Positions 1 to 9,360 of a stretch of 64,000 bases of DNA are shown one piece after another. Numbering within the stretch: position 1 is the stretch's first letter; each line of letters begins with the position of its first letter. Source of the stretch: Chitinophagaceae bacterium (GTDB lineage: Bacteria; Bacteroidota; Bacteroidia; Chitinophagales; REEL01); the NCBI GenBank assembly GCA_007695095.1, contig REEL01000118.1, forward strand, positions 105,935 to 169,934. Reading direction: 5' to 3'. The notes beneath the pieces were generated by a model. It did no database searches. It was not told the DNA's origin and saw nothing but the letters and a program-made list of their open reading frames with translations. Made by a program: the position numbers and the translations under genes.

Positions 1-25
1 AATTGAAATTAAAAATTTAAACTGA

Positions 26-1225
26 TTATTGGTATTTTTTTTCAGCTAATAGTTTTTCAATGGTATTTACTATTTGGTGAATATCTTCATTAGAAATGTT
101 TAGTGGAGGAACTAACCTAAGTACATTCCCGCTGGTTGCATTTGCAATAATACCTTCATGCAGTAAATCGCTAATCAGTTCTTTTGTTTCGAAGGTAAAT
201 TCAACCCCTATCATAAGGCCGCGACCTCTTATTTCTTTGATTTCCGGGAATTGCTGTTGCATTTTTTTAAAAGAATCTGTTATTAGTTTTCCTTTTTCAG
301 TGGCAGAATTTAGCAGTTTTTCTTTTTCAATAACCTCTAAAGTAGCTAATGCAGCACTACAAGCAAGTGGATTGCCACCAAAAGTTGTTCCGTGGTCGCC
401 AAAATCTATTTCCGAGGCTACCTTTTCATTACATAAAAAAGCGCCAATCGGGAAACCGCCACCTAAACCTTTGGCCAAAGTTATAATGTCCGGCTCAATC
501 CCATACAAATCCTTAGCAAACATTTTTCCTGTCCGTCCAATACCACACTGGATTTCGTCAAAAATCAACAGTACATCATTCTCACTACAGAGCTTGTGAA
601 GTTTTTGTAAATACTCTTTTTGCACCGGATGTATTCCACCCTCTCCCTGTATAGGCTCCAGTAATACGGCTGCTGTTTCTTTCGTAATCGCTGTTTTTAC
701 AGCTTCAAAATCATTAAAGGGTACCATTCCAAAACCTTCAGGTATGGGTTCAAATCCTTTTTGATATTGCTTTTTTCCGGTAGCTATGGTTGCTAATGTT
801 CTGCCGTGAAATGAGTTTTGCATTGAAATAATATGACCGCCACGACCTTTATTATGCGCATATTTACGGGCAATTTTTATGGCCCCTTCAACTGACTCTG
901 CTCCACTATTAGTAAAAAACGCTCTGTCCATTCCCGATAAAGCAATTAACTTATCAGCCAGATTCACCTGAGGCTCACTCACGAAAAAGTTTGAAATATG
1001 CATCAACTCTCCGGCTTGTTTTCTGATGGCTTCCACAACATGAGGGTGACAATGACCTACATTATTCACAGCTATTCCTGCCAGAGCATCAATATATTCT
1101 TTACCATTTACATCCCAAAGCCTGGAGCCAAGCCCTTTTTTAAATGCTAAAGGGTATCTTTTAAAAGTAGGTAAATAGTTTTTAACATCTCTTTCGGATA
1201 TTTTTTTATTGTTATTTGTGTTCAT
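26..1225 (-). CDS. argD: Acetylornithine (or succinylornithine) aminotransferase
   Basis: This is a PLP-dependent class III aminotransferase of 399 residues, the usual ArgD length. It should convert N-acyl-glutamate semialdehyde to N-acyl-ornithine in cytosolic arginine synthesis. The cofactor-phosphate motif TNSGAES lies at about residues 105-111, the PLP-contacting FDEIQ at 222-226 (Asp223), and the Schiff-base lysine is Lys252 in LAKGLGGG. The C-terminal RGRGLMIGVEF motif is also typical. It starts 6 bases after argB ends, so the two are almost certainly one transcript. Some Bacteroidota use N-succinyl rather than N-acetyl intermediates, and this sequence alone does not settle which. LysJ or gamma-aminobutyrate aminotransferase are less likely because argB is adjacent. 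Confidence 0.9.
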   Translation of the reverse strand: MNTNNNKKISERDVKNYLPTFKRYPLAFKKGLGSRLWDVNGKEYIDALAGIAVNNVGHCHPHVVEAIRKQAGELMHISNFFVSEPQVNLADKLIALSGMDRAFFTNSGAESVEGAIKIARKYAHNKGRGGHIISMQNSFHGRTLATIATGKKQYQKGFEPIPEGFGMVPFNDFEAVKTAITKETAAVLLEPIQGEGGIHPVQKEYLQKLHKLCSENDVLLIFDEIQCGIGRTGKMFAKDLYGIEPDIITLAKGLGGGFPIGAFLCNEKVASEIDFGDHGTTFGGNPLACSAALATLEVIEKEKLLNSATEKGKLITDSFKKMQQQFPEIKEIRGRGLMIGVEFTFETKELISDLLHEGIIANATSGNVLRLVPPLNISNEDIHQIVNTIEKLLAEKKYQ

Positions 1226-1231
1226 TTGTGT

Positions 1232-2056
1232 TTAATTTAAAATACGGGTTCCGATAGATTTTTTTTCCAAAAACTTTTCTGAAAGCGCTGCCGGACGAGT
1301 ACCATTTAATATACAGGCTTCTTTTGCACCGCTTTTAAGAGCAATGCTGCAGGACTCAATTTTTGGTATCATTCCTCCTTTAATTATACTACCGTATAAA
1401 CCTTCTATTTCAGCTAAGTTAATTTCTTTAATGAGGCTTTCCGGTTTATCTAAAGATTCCATTAATCCTTCAACATCTGTTAATACTACATAGTTTGTTG
1501 CTTTTAGTGCTCCGGCTAAATGGCCGGCAAACATGTCAGCATTAATATTATAATCAACACCATCTTCATCACTGGCTATGCAGGTTATAACCGGTAAATA
1601 GTTGTTTTTCAGCAGTAATGTTATCAAGTCGGTATTTATTATACTTACATCTCCTACCTGACCCAAATCGATTTCTTCTTTCTTTCCGTCTACTTCTCTG
1701 ATATGCATTCGTTTTTTGGCAATCACACTGGATCCGTCTTTACCGGACAGGCCTACCGCCTTAATCCCCGCTTTATTTAAAGTGTTGACCAGACTACTAT
1801 TTACTTCACCTTTTAAAGCCATCTCAATATACTTTAAAGCCTCTTTAGTAGTTTTTCTGTGACCGTCTATAAATTCAGACTCAATAGCTGTTCTTTTTAG
1901 AATGTCTTCTATAAAAGGTCCTCCGCCGTGCACTAAAATAATTTCGAAGTTTTCATTTTGCAGTTGTGATATTTTAGCAATTATTTCACTCTTTAATTCC
2001 TCATTCAGCATAGCATTTCCGCCATATTTTATTAGTATTCTTTGTCTTTCAGCCAT
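1232..2056 (-). CDS. argB: N-acetylglutamate kinase family protein
   Basis: This is an amino-acid kinase of 274 residues that phosphorylates N-acetyl- (or N-succinyl-) glutamate, the second step of arginine synthesis. It shows the N-terminal nucleotide-binding stretch IKYGGNAM (about residues 9-16), the substrate loop LVHGGGPFI (about 41-49), the central DGHRKT block, and the C-terminal GGMIPKI motif that is diagnostic of ArgB. The ATG start is the first in frame and gives a complete N-terminal strand. It is the first gene of an argB-argD unit read leftward. Upstream on its strand lies an AT-rich gap with no obvious arginine operator. Confidence 0.92.
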   Translation of the reverse strand: MAERQRILIKYGGNAMLNEELKSEIIAKISQLQNENFEIILVHGGGPFIEDILKRTAIESEFIDGHRKTTKEALKYIEMALKGEVNSSLVNTLNKAGIKAVGLSGKDGSSVIAKKRMHIREVDGKKEEIDLGQVGDVSIINTDLITLLLKNNYLPVITCIASDEDGVDYNINADMFAGHLAGALKATNYVVLTDVEGLMESLDKPESLIKEINLAEIEGLYGSIIKGGMIPKIESCSIALKSGAKEACILNGTRPAALSEKFLEKKSIGTRILN

Positions 2057-2381
2057 TTTGAAAAATTGATTGTAATTGATATGAGCGAATAATAATAAAT
2101 ATTTTTAAATGAAACAAAGATTTACTGCTAATAAAATTAGAAAACTTTAGCTGTCATGAAGTATTCAAAAAAACAACATAGTGTTTGTTTAGTGTATAAT
2201 TTTCTATATTTTTTATAAAGTAGACAGTTTAAAAATTCTTTTTTTACTGCTGTTAAAATAAGACAAGTTTTTCACATAATTATATCTAAAAACAGAAAAG
2301 TGCTGTAAATGAGTAAATTGTAACTTTTTAATCAAAAAAAAGTGATTACTTTAGAAGTTTGTAATGATAGTTTCAAACAGT
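2057..2381. other. AT-rich divergent intergenic region
   Basis: These 325 bases separate argB (leftward) from a small rightward gene. They are very AT-rich with several poly-A/T runs. On the minus strand a CTTTG box about 60 bases upstream of argB could belong to its promoter, but it does not fit the full Bacteroidota consensus. No reading frame or RNA fold stood out. Confidence 0.4.
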
Positions 2382-2398
2382 TTGGCACAAGGTTTGTT
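2382..2398 (+). promoter_or_regulatory. Candidate sigma-54 (RpoN) -24/-12 promoter
   Basis: The sequence TTGGCACAAGGTTTGTT matches the sigma-54 consensus YTGGCACG-N4-TTGCW with two mismatches, and keeps the diagnostic 10-base gap between the -24 GG (2384-2385) and the -12 G (2396). A start of transcription near 2408 would leave a leader of about 40 bases before the small gene at 2446. This is inferred from pattern only; no enhancer-binding site was identified. Confidence 0.5.
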
Positions 2399-2445
2399 TA
2401 TGATAGGAAAATATCTATTGTTAATTCCATTAAAAAAAATTGATT

Positions 2446-2637
2446 ATGTTAGATTCAATGATTAAAATAAGGTTTAGTAAATTACAGTCTCGTTACATGG
2501 AAGTAAAGACTGAAGCAAAGAGATTGATGAAGGAAGGCGATATTAGCAATTACATCCAAAAATTAAGTGAAGCACAAAAGTTGCACAGACAGCTTGTTGA
2601 GACCTTCAATCAGGGTTCAAGATTAAGATTAGGGTAA
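2446..2637 (+). CDS. Small helical protein, possibly Lacal_2735/DUF6435-like
   Basis: This 63-residue protein is charged and predicted mostly helical (KLQSRYMEVKTEAKRLMKEG, then KLSEAQKLHRQL). The heptad-like pattern resembles the short Lacal_2735-type proteins common in Bacteroidota, whose role is unknown; that link is from memory and tentative. I place the start at the ATG at 2446 rather than the TTG six bases earlier. It has no signal peptide or membrane segment, so it is probably cytosolic. Its gene stands alone behind a sigma-54-like promoter, which suggests condition-specific expression. Confidence 0.6.
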   Translation: MLDSMIKIRFSKLQSRYMEVKTEAKRLMKEGDISNYIQKLSEAQKLHRQLVETFNQGSRLRLG

Positions 2638-2651
2638 TTTGCCAAAGACGT

Positions 2652-3497
2652 TCAAGTTTTTGATGTTTGATTTTTCATCAAAAAGCCGGGTAAATCTATA
2701 TTCTTTTCCTTAAGGGATTTAGCTATGTCTTTAAGCAAAATACTTTTTAAGCTTGCGGGAGACACCGGTGTTTTTCGAACATTTATCCATGCAAAAAACT
2801 TAATATTGTAAGTATTTGCTTCGATGGCATCAAAATGTACTTGAGGAGGCGGTAATTTCAACACTTCTTTTTGGTTTTCCAAAATTCCTCTAATTATTAG
2901 TACAATTTCATTGATGTTTTCAGTTGAATGAAAGCTTATCTGACTGTCAATTCTTATCAATCCGTCGCCCGCAAATTTTATTAGAGGATTCTTTACTATA
3001 GTAGCATTAGGTATGTAAATATCTTTCCCGTCAGCCGTTCTGATGTGGGTATATCTTAAAGAAAGACCTCTTACCTTCCCTCTTAAACCCGCACTTTCAA
3101 TAGTGTTTCCAATGTTAAAAGGTCGACTCCCGGCCAATAAAATTCCGGACAAAAAATTCTCAGCAATATCCCGAAAGGCAAAGCCAACAATTATGGCTGT
3201 TAAACCGGCACCTGCTATTATTTTAGATGCAATTCCTGAAAAACCTAAAACATGGAAAGAGATAAACAAACCTACAAAAACGAATACCCATCTTAAAACC
3301 TGGCCAACCAACTTTGCCGCTAAGGAGTCTTTAAAACGATTGGAAAACCTATTAACATAAATTCTTTTTAAAATCCCACCCAATACGTAGGCAAGTGCTA
3401 AAATCACAGCTGCGATAAATAATGCAGGTAATTTTTCTAAAAAAACCCGGTAATAGCTTAAAAGTAAGTCAAAGAGGTTGTTGAGTAGGTTTTGCAT
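2652..3497 (-). CDS. MscS-family mechanosensitive channel
   Basis: This is a small-conductance mechanosensitive channel of 281 residues, close to the length of E. coli MscS. It should sit in the inner membrane and release solutes on hypo-osmotic shock. Three hydrophobic segments lie at about residues 22-42, 68-86 and 92-122. The third is the pore helix with the Gly/Ala-rich AGAGLTAIIVGFAFRD and the family signature ENFLSG. The beta domain follows (IGNTIESAGLRGKVRGLSLR) and then the alpha/beta vestibule, including YIPNATI. The gene is convergent with the small gene at 2446 and about 30 bases beyond the dehydrogenase-like gene at 3530, so it may be co-transcribed with the latter. Confidence 0.9.
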   Translation of the reverse strand: MQNLLNNLFDLLLSYYRVFLEKLPALFIAAVILALAYVLGGILKRIYVNRFSNRFKDSLAAKLVGQVLRWVFVFVGLFISFHVLGFSGIASKIIAGAGLTAIIVGFAFRDIAENFLSGILLAGSRPFNIGNTIESAGLRGKVRGLSLRYTHIRTADGKDIYIPNATIVKNPLIKFAGDGLIRIDSQISFHSTENINEIVLIIRGILENQKEVLKLPPPQVHFDAIEANTYNIKFFAWINVRKTPVSPASLKSILLKDIAKSLKEKNIDLPGFLMKNQTSKT

Positions 3498-3529
3498 AAT
3501 AAATAAGCTTGTGAATGATGTTTTTAAGT

Positions 3530-4732
3530 TTAGCCTTTGACAAAATTTTCCAGATAATTATATCTGTTAGTAAGTTTTCCATTCACAGCAATTTCCGCTT
3601 TTTCTATTATTTCATTTTTCACACCATCGGTTAAAGCCGGTAATATTTTTTCAGACAGAACTTTTCCAAAAGACTCTGAGGCATCTCTTGGCAACTCGTT
3701 GGGAAGATTATCAACAGCCATTATATCAATACAGTCATCAAGATAGGGTTTCGTTTCTTTTTCCGAAAAAGGATTGTAACCATAAACAGGCTCGTCAATT
3801 GTGGATGACCTTATAGTTGCGGGTATTGATCCCTCAATGTCGCAGGTAATGTCTGCGATAACTTTTATTGAAAAGTCCCGGTTACGCATATCTTCTTTAG
3901 TAAAAAATACAGGGGCTGAAGGATCCCAGTAAATTGCATTGATCATCAGGTCTGTTTTTTTTGTGTAAGGCAAAAAAGTAGATTTATAATCAGCAGGCTT
4001 ACTATAGAAATCTTTCTCTTCAAGCATATTTTTTTGTTTATGCGTGTATAAATCAGAAACTGATAAAACAGCATACACCGCTTCATTCAGGGGCTTATTA
4101 AGAAAATCCTGAGGACTTATATTTTTTACTGAAAGAGATTTTAAGACTTCTTCGGCACCTTTTGCAACTCTGCCGGTTCCCGTCAATGCAATCCTGATTG
4201 GAGGTATTTTTACGGATTTATAGTATTCAAAAAGCTTTTTTTCATCTTTAAAATTGCCAACTCTTGGGAGGTTAAATTTTTTCGTTTTTTTGCCAAATGC
4301 CATTAATCCGTTATGGGCCCCTACTATACCGGCAAAACGACCAAAAGCGATAACTCTTTCTCCATTACTGTCTACCAAACATTCATAATCTATGAGCCTG
4401 ATATTTTTTTCTATGACAGTTTGCAATAGTTTTCTGTTATAAGCTTGCTCTTTAATTGTGTGAGAAAAAAAAAGATAAGTTTTTTCGGCTATTAATTGTG
4501 CCGGAGGGACTTCTTTTATCCCTAATAAAATATCACAATCACTTAAATCTTCAACAATTTTTATCCCTTCTTTTCTATATTCGTTATCATGAAAACATCT
4601 TGTTTCAGAAGATTGAACCAGAATTTCTGTTTCAGGAAAATTTGAAATAAAACTTTTGCATTGCTTGGGTGTAAGAGCTACTCTACTGTCCTGTGGTATT
4701 TTCCCTTCTTTTAGAATTCCAATTTTTTTCAT
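3530..4732 (-). CDS. Saccharopine dehydrogenase / alanine dehydrogenase-like oxidoreductase
   Basis: This 400-residue protein has an AlaDH/PNT-type N-terminal domain (GILKEGKIPQDSRVALTP at the start, FFSHTIKEQ at about 89-96) and a nucleotide-binding segment GTGRVAKG at about 185-192. The motif DITCDIEGSIPAT at about 294-306 is typical of the lysine-ketoglutarate reductase/saccharopine dehydrogenase branch. It probably catalyses NAD(P)-linked oxidation of an amino acid such as saccharopine, but the substrate is not proven. The neighbouring genes (MscS channel, GH3 fusion) give no pathway context. True alanine dehydrogenase is a weaker alternative because the motif after the Rossmann core fits the saccharopine branch better. 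Confidence 0.75.
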   Translation of the reverse strand: MKKIGILKEGKIPQDSRVALTPKQCKSFISNFPETEILVQSSETRCFHDNEYRKEGIKIVEDLSDCDILLGIKEVPPAQLIAEKTYLFFSHTIKEQAYNRKLLQTVIEKNIRLIDYECLVDSNGERVIAFGRFAGIVGAHNGLMAFGKKTKKFNLPRVGNFKDEKKLFEYYKSVKIPPIRIALTGTGRVAKGAEEVLKSLSVKNISPQDFLNKPLNEAVYAVLSVSDLYTHKQKNMLEEKDFYSKPADYKSTFLPYTKKTDLMINAIYWDPSAPVFFTKEDMRNRDFSIKVIADITCDIEGSIPATIRSSTIDEPVYGYNPFSEKETKPYLDDCIDIMAVDNLPNELPRDASESFGKVLSEKILPALTDGVKNEIIEKAEIAVNGKLTNRYNYLENFVKG

Positions 4733-4991
4733 TTTAAACCTTGTATTAATTTTAAAGTATCTTCAAAATTAATACAATTTAAAAACATGAGTTTCAAAAA
4801 CTTCATAAACAAGTTGAATTGTGGTTTTGTAAAAAAATTCAAGTTTAAGGAAAAGAAGCTTAAAGACAGTTTTTAGATTTTGAGAATAAGTTATTTCATT
4901 TACAATCATTTTTTTATACTTTCGTTTAGAATGCATACACAACTTAACACGTAAGCATTTTACCTTTCTATAAACATTAACCAGACATTAA

Positions 4992-7949
4992 ATGAAGATG
5001 CGAGTCATTTTGATTTTTTCAACTCTATTAACCTTAATATTATTTTCGAATAATTCATTTACAGTTAACAGACCGGATTTAGATACTCCGAGCAAACTGC
5101 TACAGGAAGAGCTTAAGAAAAAACTATGGGTTGATTCGGTATTGCAATCTATGACTATTGACGAAAAAATTGGTCAGTTGTTTATGGTTGCGGCATATTC
5201 TAACCGTGCTAAAAGTCATGAAGATGAAATTTTACATTTAATTGAAAATTACCACATTGGTGGTGTTTTATTTTTTCAGGGTGGTCCGGTGAGGCAGGCC
5301 AAGATGACAAATAATTTTCAAAAGAAGTCTAAATACCCTCTGATGATAGCCATAGATGGTGAGTGGGGTGTTAGTATGAGGCTTGACTCTACTATAGTTT
5401 TCCCGCGTCAACTTACTTTAGGTGCTATAAAAGATGAGGCAATTATCAGAGAGATGGGGAAAGAGATTGCCAGACAGTGCCGACGATTAGGCATTCACAT
5501 GAATCTGGCCCCGGTTGCGGATGTAAATAACAATCCGCTGAATCCGGTTATTAACGACAGATCTTTTGGAGAAGATAAATTTAATGTTGCCCTTAAGTCT
5601 CTGGCCTATATGTCAGGTATGCAAAATGAGGGTGTTTTAGCCTGTGCCAAGCATTTTCCGGGTCATGGAGATACGGATAAGGATTCACACTATACACTGC
5701 CCGTAATCAGGCATAATATGTCACGTCTCAGGGAAATTGAGCTTTATCCATTTCAATTGCTTTCTAATCATGGTATCGCCGGAATGATGAGTGCTCATAT
5801 GCATATTCCTGCTATAGATTCAACACCCAATCTGGCTGTTTCTCTTTCAGAGAATGCATTGAAAGATATTTTAAGGGATGAATTGGGTTACGAAGGTCTG
5901 ATTATTTCAGATGCATTGAATATGAAAGGTGTAAGTGATTTTTTTAAACCCGGTGAACTGGATTTAAAAGCTTTTCAGGCAGGAAACGACATCTTGCTTT
6001 TTCCTGAAAATGTACCGGCAGCAGTAGAGAAATTTCACTTGGCATTAAAATCCGGGGAGATATCAGAATCAGATATTACAGAAAGTGTAGTAAGGATTTT
6101 AAAAGCAAAATACAATGCAGGACTGAATCAATACAGTCGTGTTGAAATAAATAATTTGGTTGAAGATCTTAATACTGATGAAGCGAAATGGTTGAGAAGA
6201 AGTCTTTTTGAGCATGCCGTAACAACAGTTAGAAATGAAGACAATCTGTTGCCGGTAAGAAAACTGGACACTTTAAAAATTGCGAGTTTGTCTATAGGTG
6301 GTAAGTTGGAAAGTCCATATCAGAAGACGATTGATTTGTATTCAAAAGCTACACATTTTGCTATAGATAAAAATGCTGTTCAGGCTCAATTTGACGGAGT
6401 TCTAAAAGAATTATCCGGGTATGATTTAGTATTGGTAAGTATGCAGTCAATGGGTCGTTTTTCCAGAAATAATTTTGGTATCAGTCAGAATAGCCTCCGC
6501 TTTTTAAATCAATTGAATGAAAAATCGCGTGTAATTTTATCTGTTTTTGGAAACCCTTACAGTTTGAAAAATTTTCAGTCAATTCCCAATATTCTGGTTT
6601 TTTATGAAGAAAATGAAGTCACACTTCATATAGCACCTCAGGTTATTTTCGGGGGTATCCCTTCCACGGGCTTGCTTCCTGTCACAGCATCGTATGATTT
6701 TAAGGCCGGTACAGGAGTTCTTTTGGAAGAAAAAATTCGCTTAAAATATACAGAAGCTGAAGATTTAGGATTGCGAACTTCCGATTTTAAGAAAATTGAC
6801 AAAATTGTGGAGGAAGCTATTAAAAACAAAGCAATGCCCGGCTGTCAGGTTTTATTGGCAAAAGATGGTAAAGTCTTTTTTCATAAAGCTTATGGAAATC
6901 ATACTTATGACGAAGGGTCAAAAGAAGTAGAAGTAAGTGATATTTATGATTTGGCGTCGATAACAAAAATTTCTGCTACCACACTGTCTCTAATGCATTT
7001 ATATGATTTAGGACTTTTTACTTTGCAAAGTTCTCTCTCAGATTACCTTTCGGATTTGAATAATTCGAATTTAAAAAACTTAAATGTCCGTAAAATGCTT
7101 TTGCATGAAGCCGGTTTGAGAAGCTGGATTCCTTTTTATAAGAAAACATTACCGGATAAATTACAGGAGTATTATTGTAATGAGCAAATGGGATGTTTTA
7201 CAATCCCTGTGGGTAATAATTTATATTTACGGAATGACTTTCCGGATACTATTTATAGTAACATCCATACATCAGAATTATCCAGACGGCCGGAATACAG
7301 ATATAGTGATTTAGGTTTTTATCTGTTTAAGGATGTGGTAGAGGAAATCAGTGGAATGACCTTTGAAGAATTTACTGAAAAGAATTTTTACCTGCCTATG
7401 GGGATGCATCGCACAGCATTTAAGCCACTCAGATATTTTGACTTGAATGAAATTGTGCCAACAGAAGTAAGTGCAGACTTCAGGGTGGGGCTCATTCATG
7501 GTAATGTGCATGATCAGGGAGCTGCAATGCTTGGTGGCGTAAGTGGTCATGCAGGAGTTTTTTCACCGGCAAATGATTTGGCAATACTTATGCAAATGTT
7601 CTTAAATGGGGGACATTACGGTGGCGAAAGGTTTCTCAGTGAGGAAACTATAGAGTTTTTTACTTCTCGCCATAGCCGCAGTAATAGAAGAGGTTTGGGT
7701 TTTGATAAACCTGAAACATCGTCTTCCAACGGGCCAACAGCTAAATCAGCCTCTCCTTCAACTTTTGGTCATTCCGGTTTTACCGGCACCGGAGTTTGGG
7801 CTGACCCTGAATATGGCTTAAGCTATGTTTTTGTTTCTAACAGAATTCATCCATCGGCCACTAACCGAAAGTTAATTTCAGAAAATATCAGAACCAGAAT
7901 TCATCAGGTTGCATATGATGCAATAAAAAATTCACAGAATGTACCATAA
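4992..7949 (+). CDS. GH3 beta-N-acetylhexosaminidase fused to a serine beta-lactamase-fold hydrolase
   Basis: This 985-residue exported protein joins two enzymes. An N-terminal hydrophobic signal (residues 1-23) precedes a glycoside hydrolase family 3 domain (about 45-380) with the NagZ-type motif KHFPGHGD (220-227) and the nucleophile Asp307 in ISDALNM. A GH3 C-terminal-like linker domain (about 400-570) follows. The last part (about 595-985) is a class C beta-lactamase/penicillin-binding-protein fold with SITK at 656-659 (Ser656 nucleophile), YSD at 771-773 and HSG at 927-929. This architecture recurs in Bacteroidota and probably trims peptidoglycan fragments in the periplasm or at the surface. 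A TACTTTCG box about 70 bases upstream could be its -7 element. Confidence 0.9.
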   Translation: MKMRVILIFSTLLTLILFSNNSFTVNRPDLDTPSKLLQEELKKKLWVDSVLQSMTIDEKIGQLFMVAAYSNRAKSHEDEILHLIENYHIGGVLFFQGGPVRQAKMTNNFQKKSKYPLMIAIDGEWGVSMRLDSTIVFPRQLTLGAIKDEAIIREMGKEIARQCRRLGIHMNLAPVADVNNNPLNPVINDRSFGEDKFNVALKSLAYMSGMQNEGVLACAKHFPGHGDTDKDSHYTLPVIRHNMSRLREIELYPFQLLSNHGIAGMMSAHMHIPAIDSTPNLAVSLSENALKDILRDELGYEGLIISDALNMKGVSDFFKPGELDLKAFQAGNDILLFPENVPAAVEKFHLALKSGEISESDITESVVRILKAKYNAGLNQYSRVEINNLVEDLNTDEAKWLRRSLFEHAVTTVRNEDNLLPVRKLDTLKIASLSIGGKLESPYQKTIDLYSKATHFAIDKNAVQAQFDGVLKELSGYDLVLVSMQSMGRFSRNNFGISQNSLRFLNQLNEKSRVILSVFGNPYSLKNFQSIPNILVFYEENEVTLHIAPQVIFGGIPSTGLLPVTASYDFKAGTGVLLEEKIRLKYTEAEDLGLRTSDFKKIDKIVEEAIKNKAMPGCQVLLAKDGKVFFHKAYGNHTYDEGSKEVEVSDIYDLASITKISATTLSLMHLYDLGLFTLQSSLSDYLSDLNNSNLKNLNVRKMLLHEAGLRSWIPFYKKTLPDKLQEYYCNEQMGCFTIPVGNNLYLRNDFPDTIYSNIHTSELSRRPEYRYSDLGFYLFKDVVEEISGMTFEEFTEKNFYLPMGMHRTAFKPLRYFDLNEIVPTEVSADFRVGLIHGNVHDQGAAMLGGVSGHAGVFSPANDLAILMQMFLNGGHYGGERFLSEETIEFFTSRHSRSNRRGLGFDKPETSSSNGPTAKSASPSTFGHSGFTGTGVWADPEYGLSYVFVSNRIHPSATNRKLISENIRTRIHQVAYDAIKNSQNVP

Positions 7950-8079
7950 AAGCTAAGCTTAAATAATGGTAAAAGGAAAAAAATTTAGACAAAAAGGTAG
8001 TTGAATTTGAGCCAATCTGAACACTTTAGTTTTCGTGCTGTTTAAATGTTTATCTTTACGTCTTTACTAAAAAAAATAT

Positions 8080-9228
8080 ATGAGAATAGGAATAGTATGT
8101 TATCCAACTTATGGTGGTAGTGGTGTTGTTGCTACAGAACTTGGTAAAGCCCTTGCTAATAAAGGAAATAGTGTGCATTTTATTACCTATAAACAGCCGG
8201 CAAGACTTGATACTTTTCATTCAAATATTTTCTACCATGAAGTAAGGTTGCTTGAATATCCATTGTTTGAACATCCGCCTTATGAAACTGTTTTGGCCAG
8301 TAAATTGGTAGATGTTGTACGTTTTGAAAAGTTAGATTTGCTTCATGTTCACTATGCTATACCTCATGCCTCTGCTGCTTTTATGGCAAAGCAGATTTTA
8401 GCTACTTACGGGATTAATATTCCGGTTATTACTACATTACACGGCACTGATATTACCCTTGTCGGGAAAGATGCCACCTATGCTCCTGTTGTTGAGTTTT
8501 CTATAAATAAATCAGATGGTGTAACTGCAGTTTCTGAACATTTAAAAGAAGAAACACATAGTTTTTTTGATATAGAGAATGAAATAAAGGTTATCCCGAA
8601 TTTTATTGATTTTAGCAGATTTAAAAAGGAAAATAAAGATCATTTCCGTAAAGCAATTGCCCCTAATAATGAGAAAATATTAATTCATATATCCAATTTT
8701 CGAAAAGTTAAAAGAACATTAGATGTAATTAGAATTTACCATCAGGTTTCTAAAGAGTTACCTGCAAAACTATTATTAATCGGTGATGGACCGGAAAGAG
8801 GTAAAGCTGAAAACTTATGCAGAGAGCTGGGTACGTGTGAACATGTTCGGTTTTTAGGGAAACAGGAGGCCATAGAAGAATTATTGGCTATTAGTGATGT
8901 TTTTCTTTTGCCTTCAGAAAAAGAAAGCTTTGGATTGGTTGCTTTAGAGGCAATGTCGTGTCATGTGCCTGTCGTTTCTTCTAATGCCGGAGGTATCCCT
9001 GAGGTTAATATTCATGGAGAAACCGGTTTCCTAAGTCCTATAGGTGATGTAGATTCAATGGCAAAACAAGTATTGAAGTTGTTAAAAGATGAAAAGCTTC
9101 TTTTAGAATTTAGAAAAAATGCTCTGGATAGAGCTAAAAACTTTAGTCTTGAAAAAGTTCTCCCACATTATGAAAATTATTATAAAGAAGTTATAGAAAA
9201 AACTGCTGCCAAAGTAGTTTTAAAATAA
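8080..9228 (+). CDS. bshA: N-acetyl-alpha-D-glucosaminyl L-malate synthase (bacillithiol step 1)
   Basis: This GT4 glycosyltransferase of 382 residues transfers GlcNAc from UDP-GlcNAc to L-malate, the first step of bacillithiol synthesis. It opens with IGIVCYPTYGGSGVVATELG, the BshA-typical glycine-rich acceptor loop. HLHGTDI-type residues (TTLHGTDITLVG, about 127-138) and the donor-binding EKESFGLVALEAMSC motif (about 287-301) follow. Length and both motifs match BshA closely. It is monocistronic here. A TATCTTTA box at 8051-8058, 22 bases before the start, could be the -7 element. The protein is cytosolic. Confidence 0.93.
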   Translation: MRIGIVCYPTYGGSGVVATELGKALANKGNSVHFITYKQPARLDTFHSNIFYHEVRLLEYPLFEHPPYETVLASKLVDVVRFEKLDLLHVHYAIPHASAAFMAKQILATYGINIPVITTLHGTDITLVGKDATYAPVVEFSINKSDGVTAVSEHLKEETHSFFDIENEIKVIPNFIDFSRFKKENKDHFRKAIAPNNEKILIHISNFRKVKRTLDVIRIYHQVSKELPAKLLLIGDGPERGKAENLCRELGTCEHVRFLGKQEAIEELLAISDVFLLPSEKESFGLVALEAMSCHVPVVSSNAGGIPEVNIHGETGFLSPIGDVDSMAKQVLKLLKDEKLLLEFRKNALDRAKNFSLEKVLPHYENYYKEVIEKTAAKVVLK

Positions 9229-9304
9229 GCGATTAAAAGCATGTATATTTAAAAGTATCCGACAAAAGCATCAGAAAATTAAATACCCTTTTACAAACGG
9301 ATAT

Positions 9305-9330
9305 AAAAAAGCCACCTCAAAAGAGGTGGC
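9305..9330 (-). terminator. Rho-independent terminator of the 9361-11268 gene
   Basis: GCCACCTC-AAAA-GAGGTGGC at 9311-9330 forms a perfect 8-bp GC-rich stem with a 4-base loop. Read on the minus strand it is followed by six Ts (9305-9310). It sits about 30 bases past the stop codon of the leftward T9SS cargo gene. No T-run follows on the plus strand, so it should act only on leftward transcripts. Confidence 0.9.
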
Positions 9331-9360
9331 CTGAAGTGGTGTTCACGGATACTGCCAGAA

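Noticed and set aside
96..599. A 167-codon plus-strand frame opposite argD
   Set aside because: It is the antisense shadow of a well-supported aminotransferase, with serine/lysine/proline-rich composition and no motifs.
2440..2445. TTG codons just upstream as starts for three genes (2440, 47754, 59758)
   Set aside because: In each case an ATG two codons later gives a better N-terminus, including the lipoprotein signals at 47760 and 59764.
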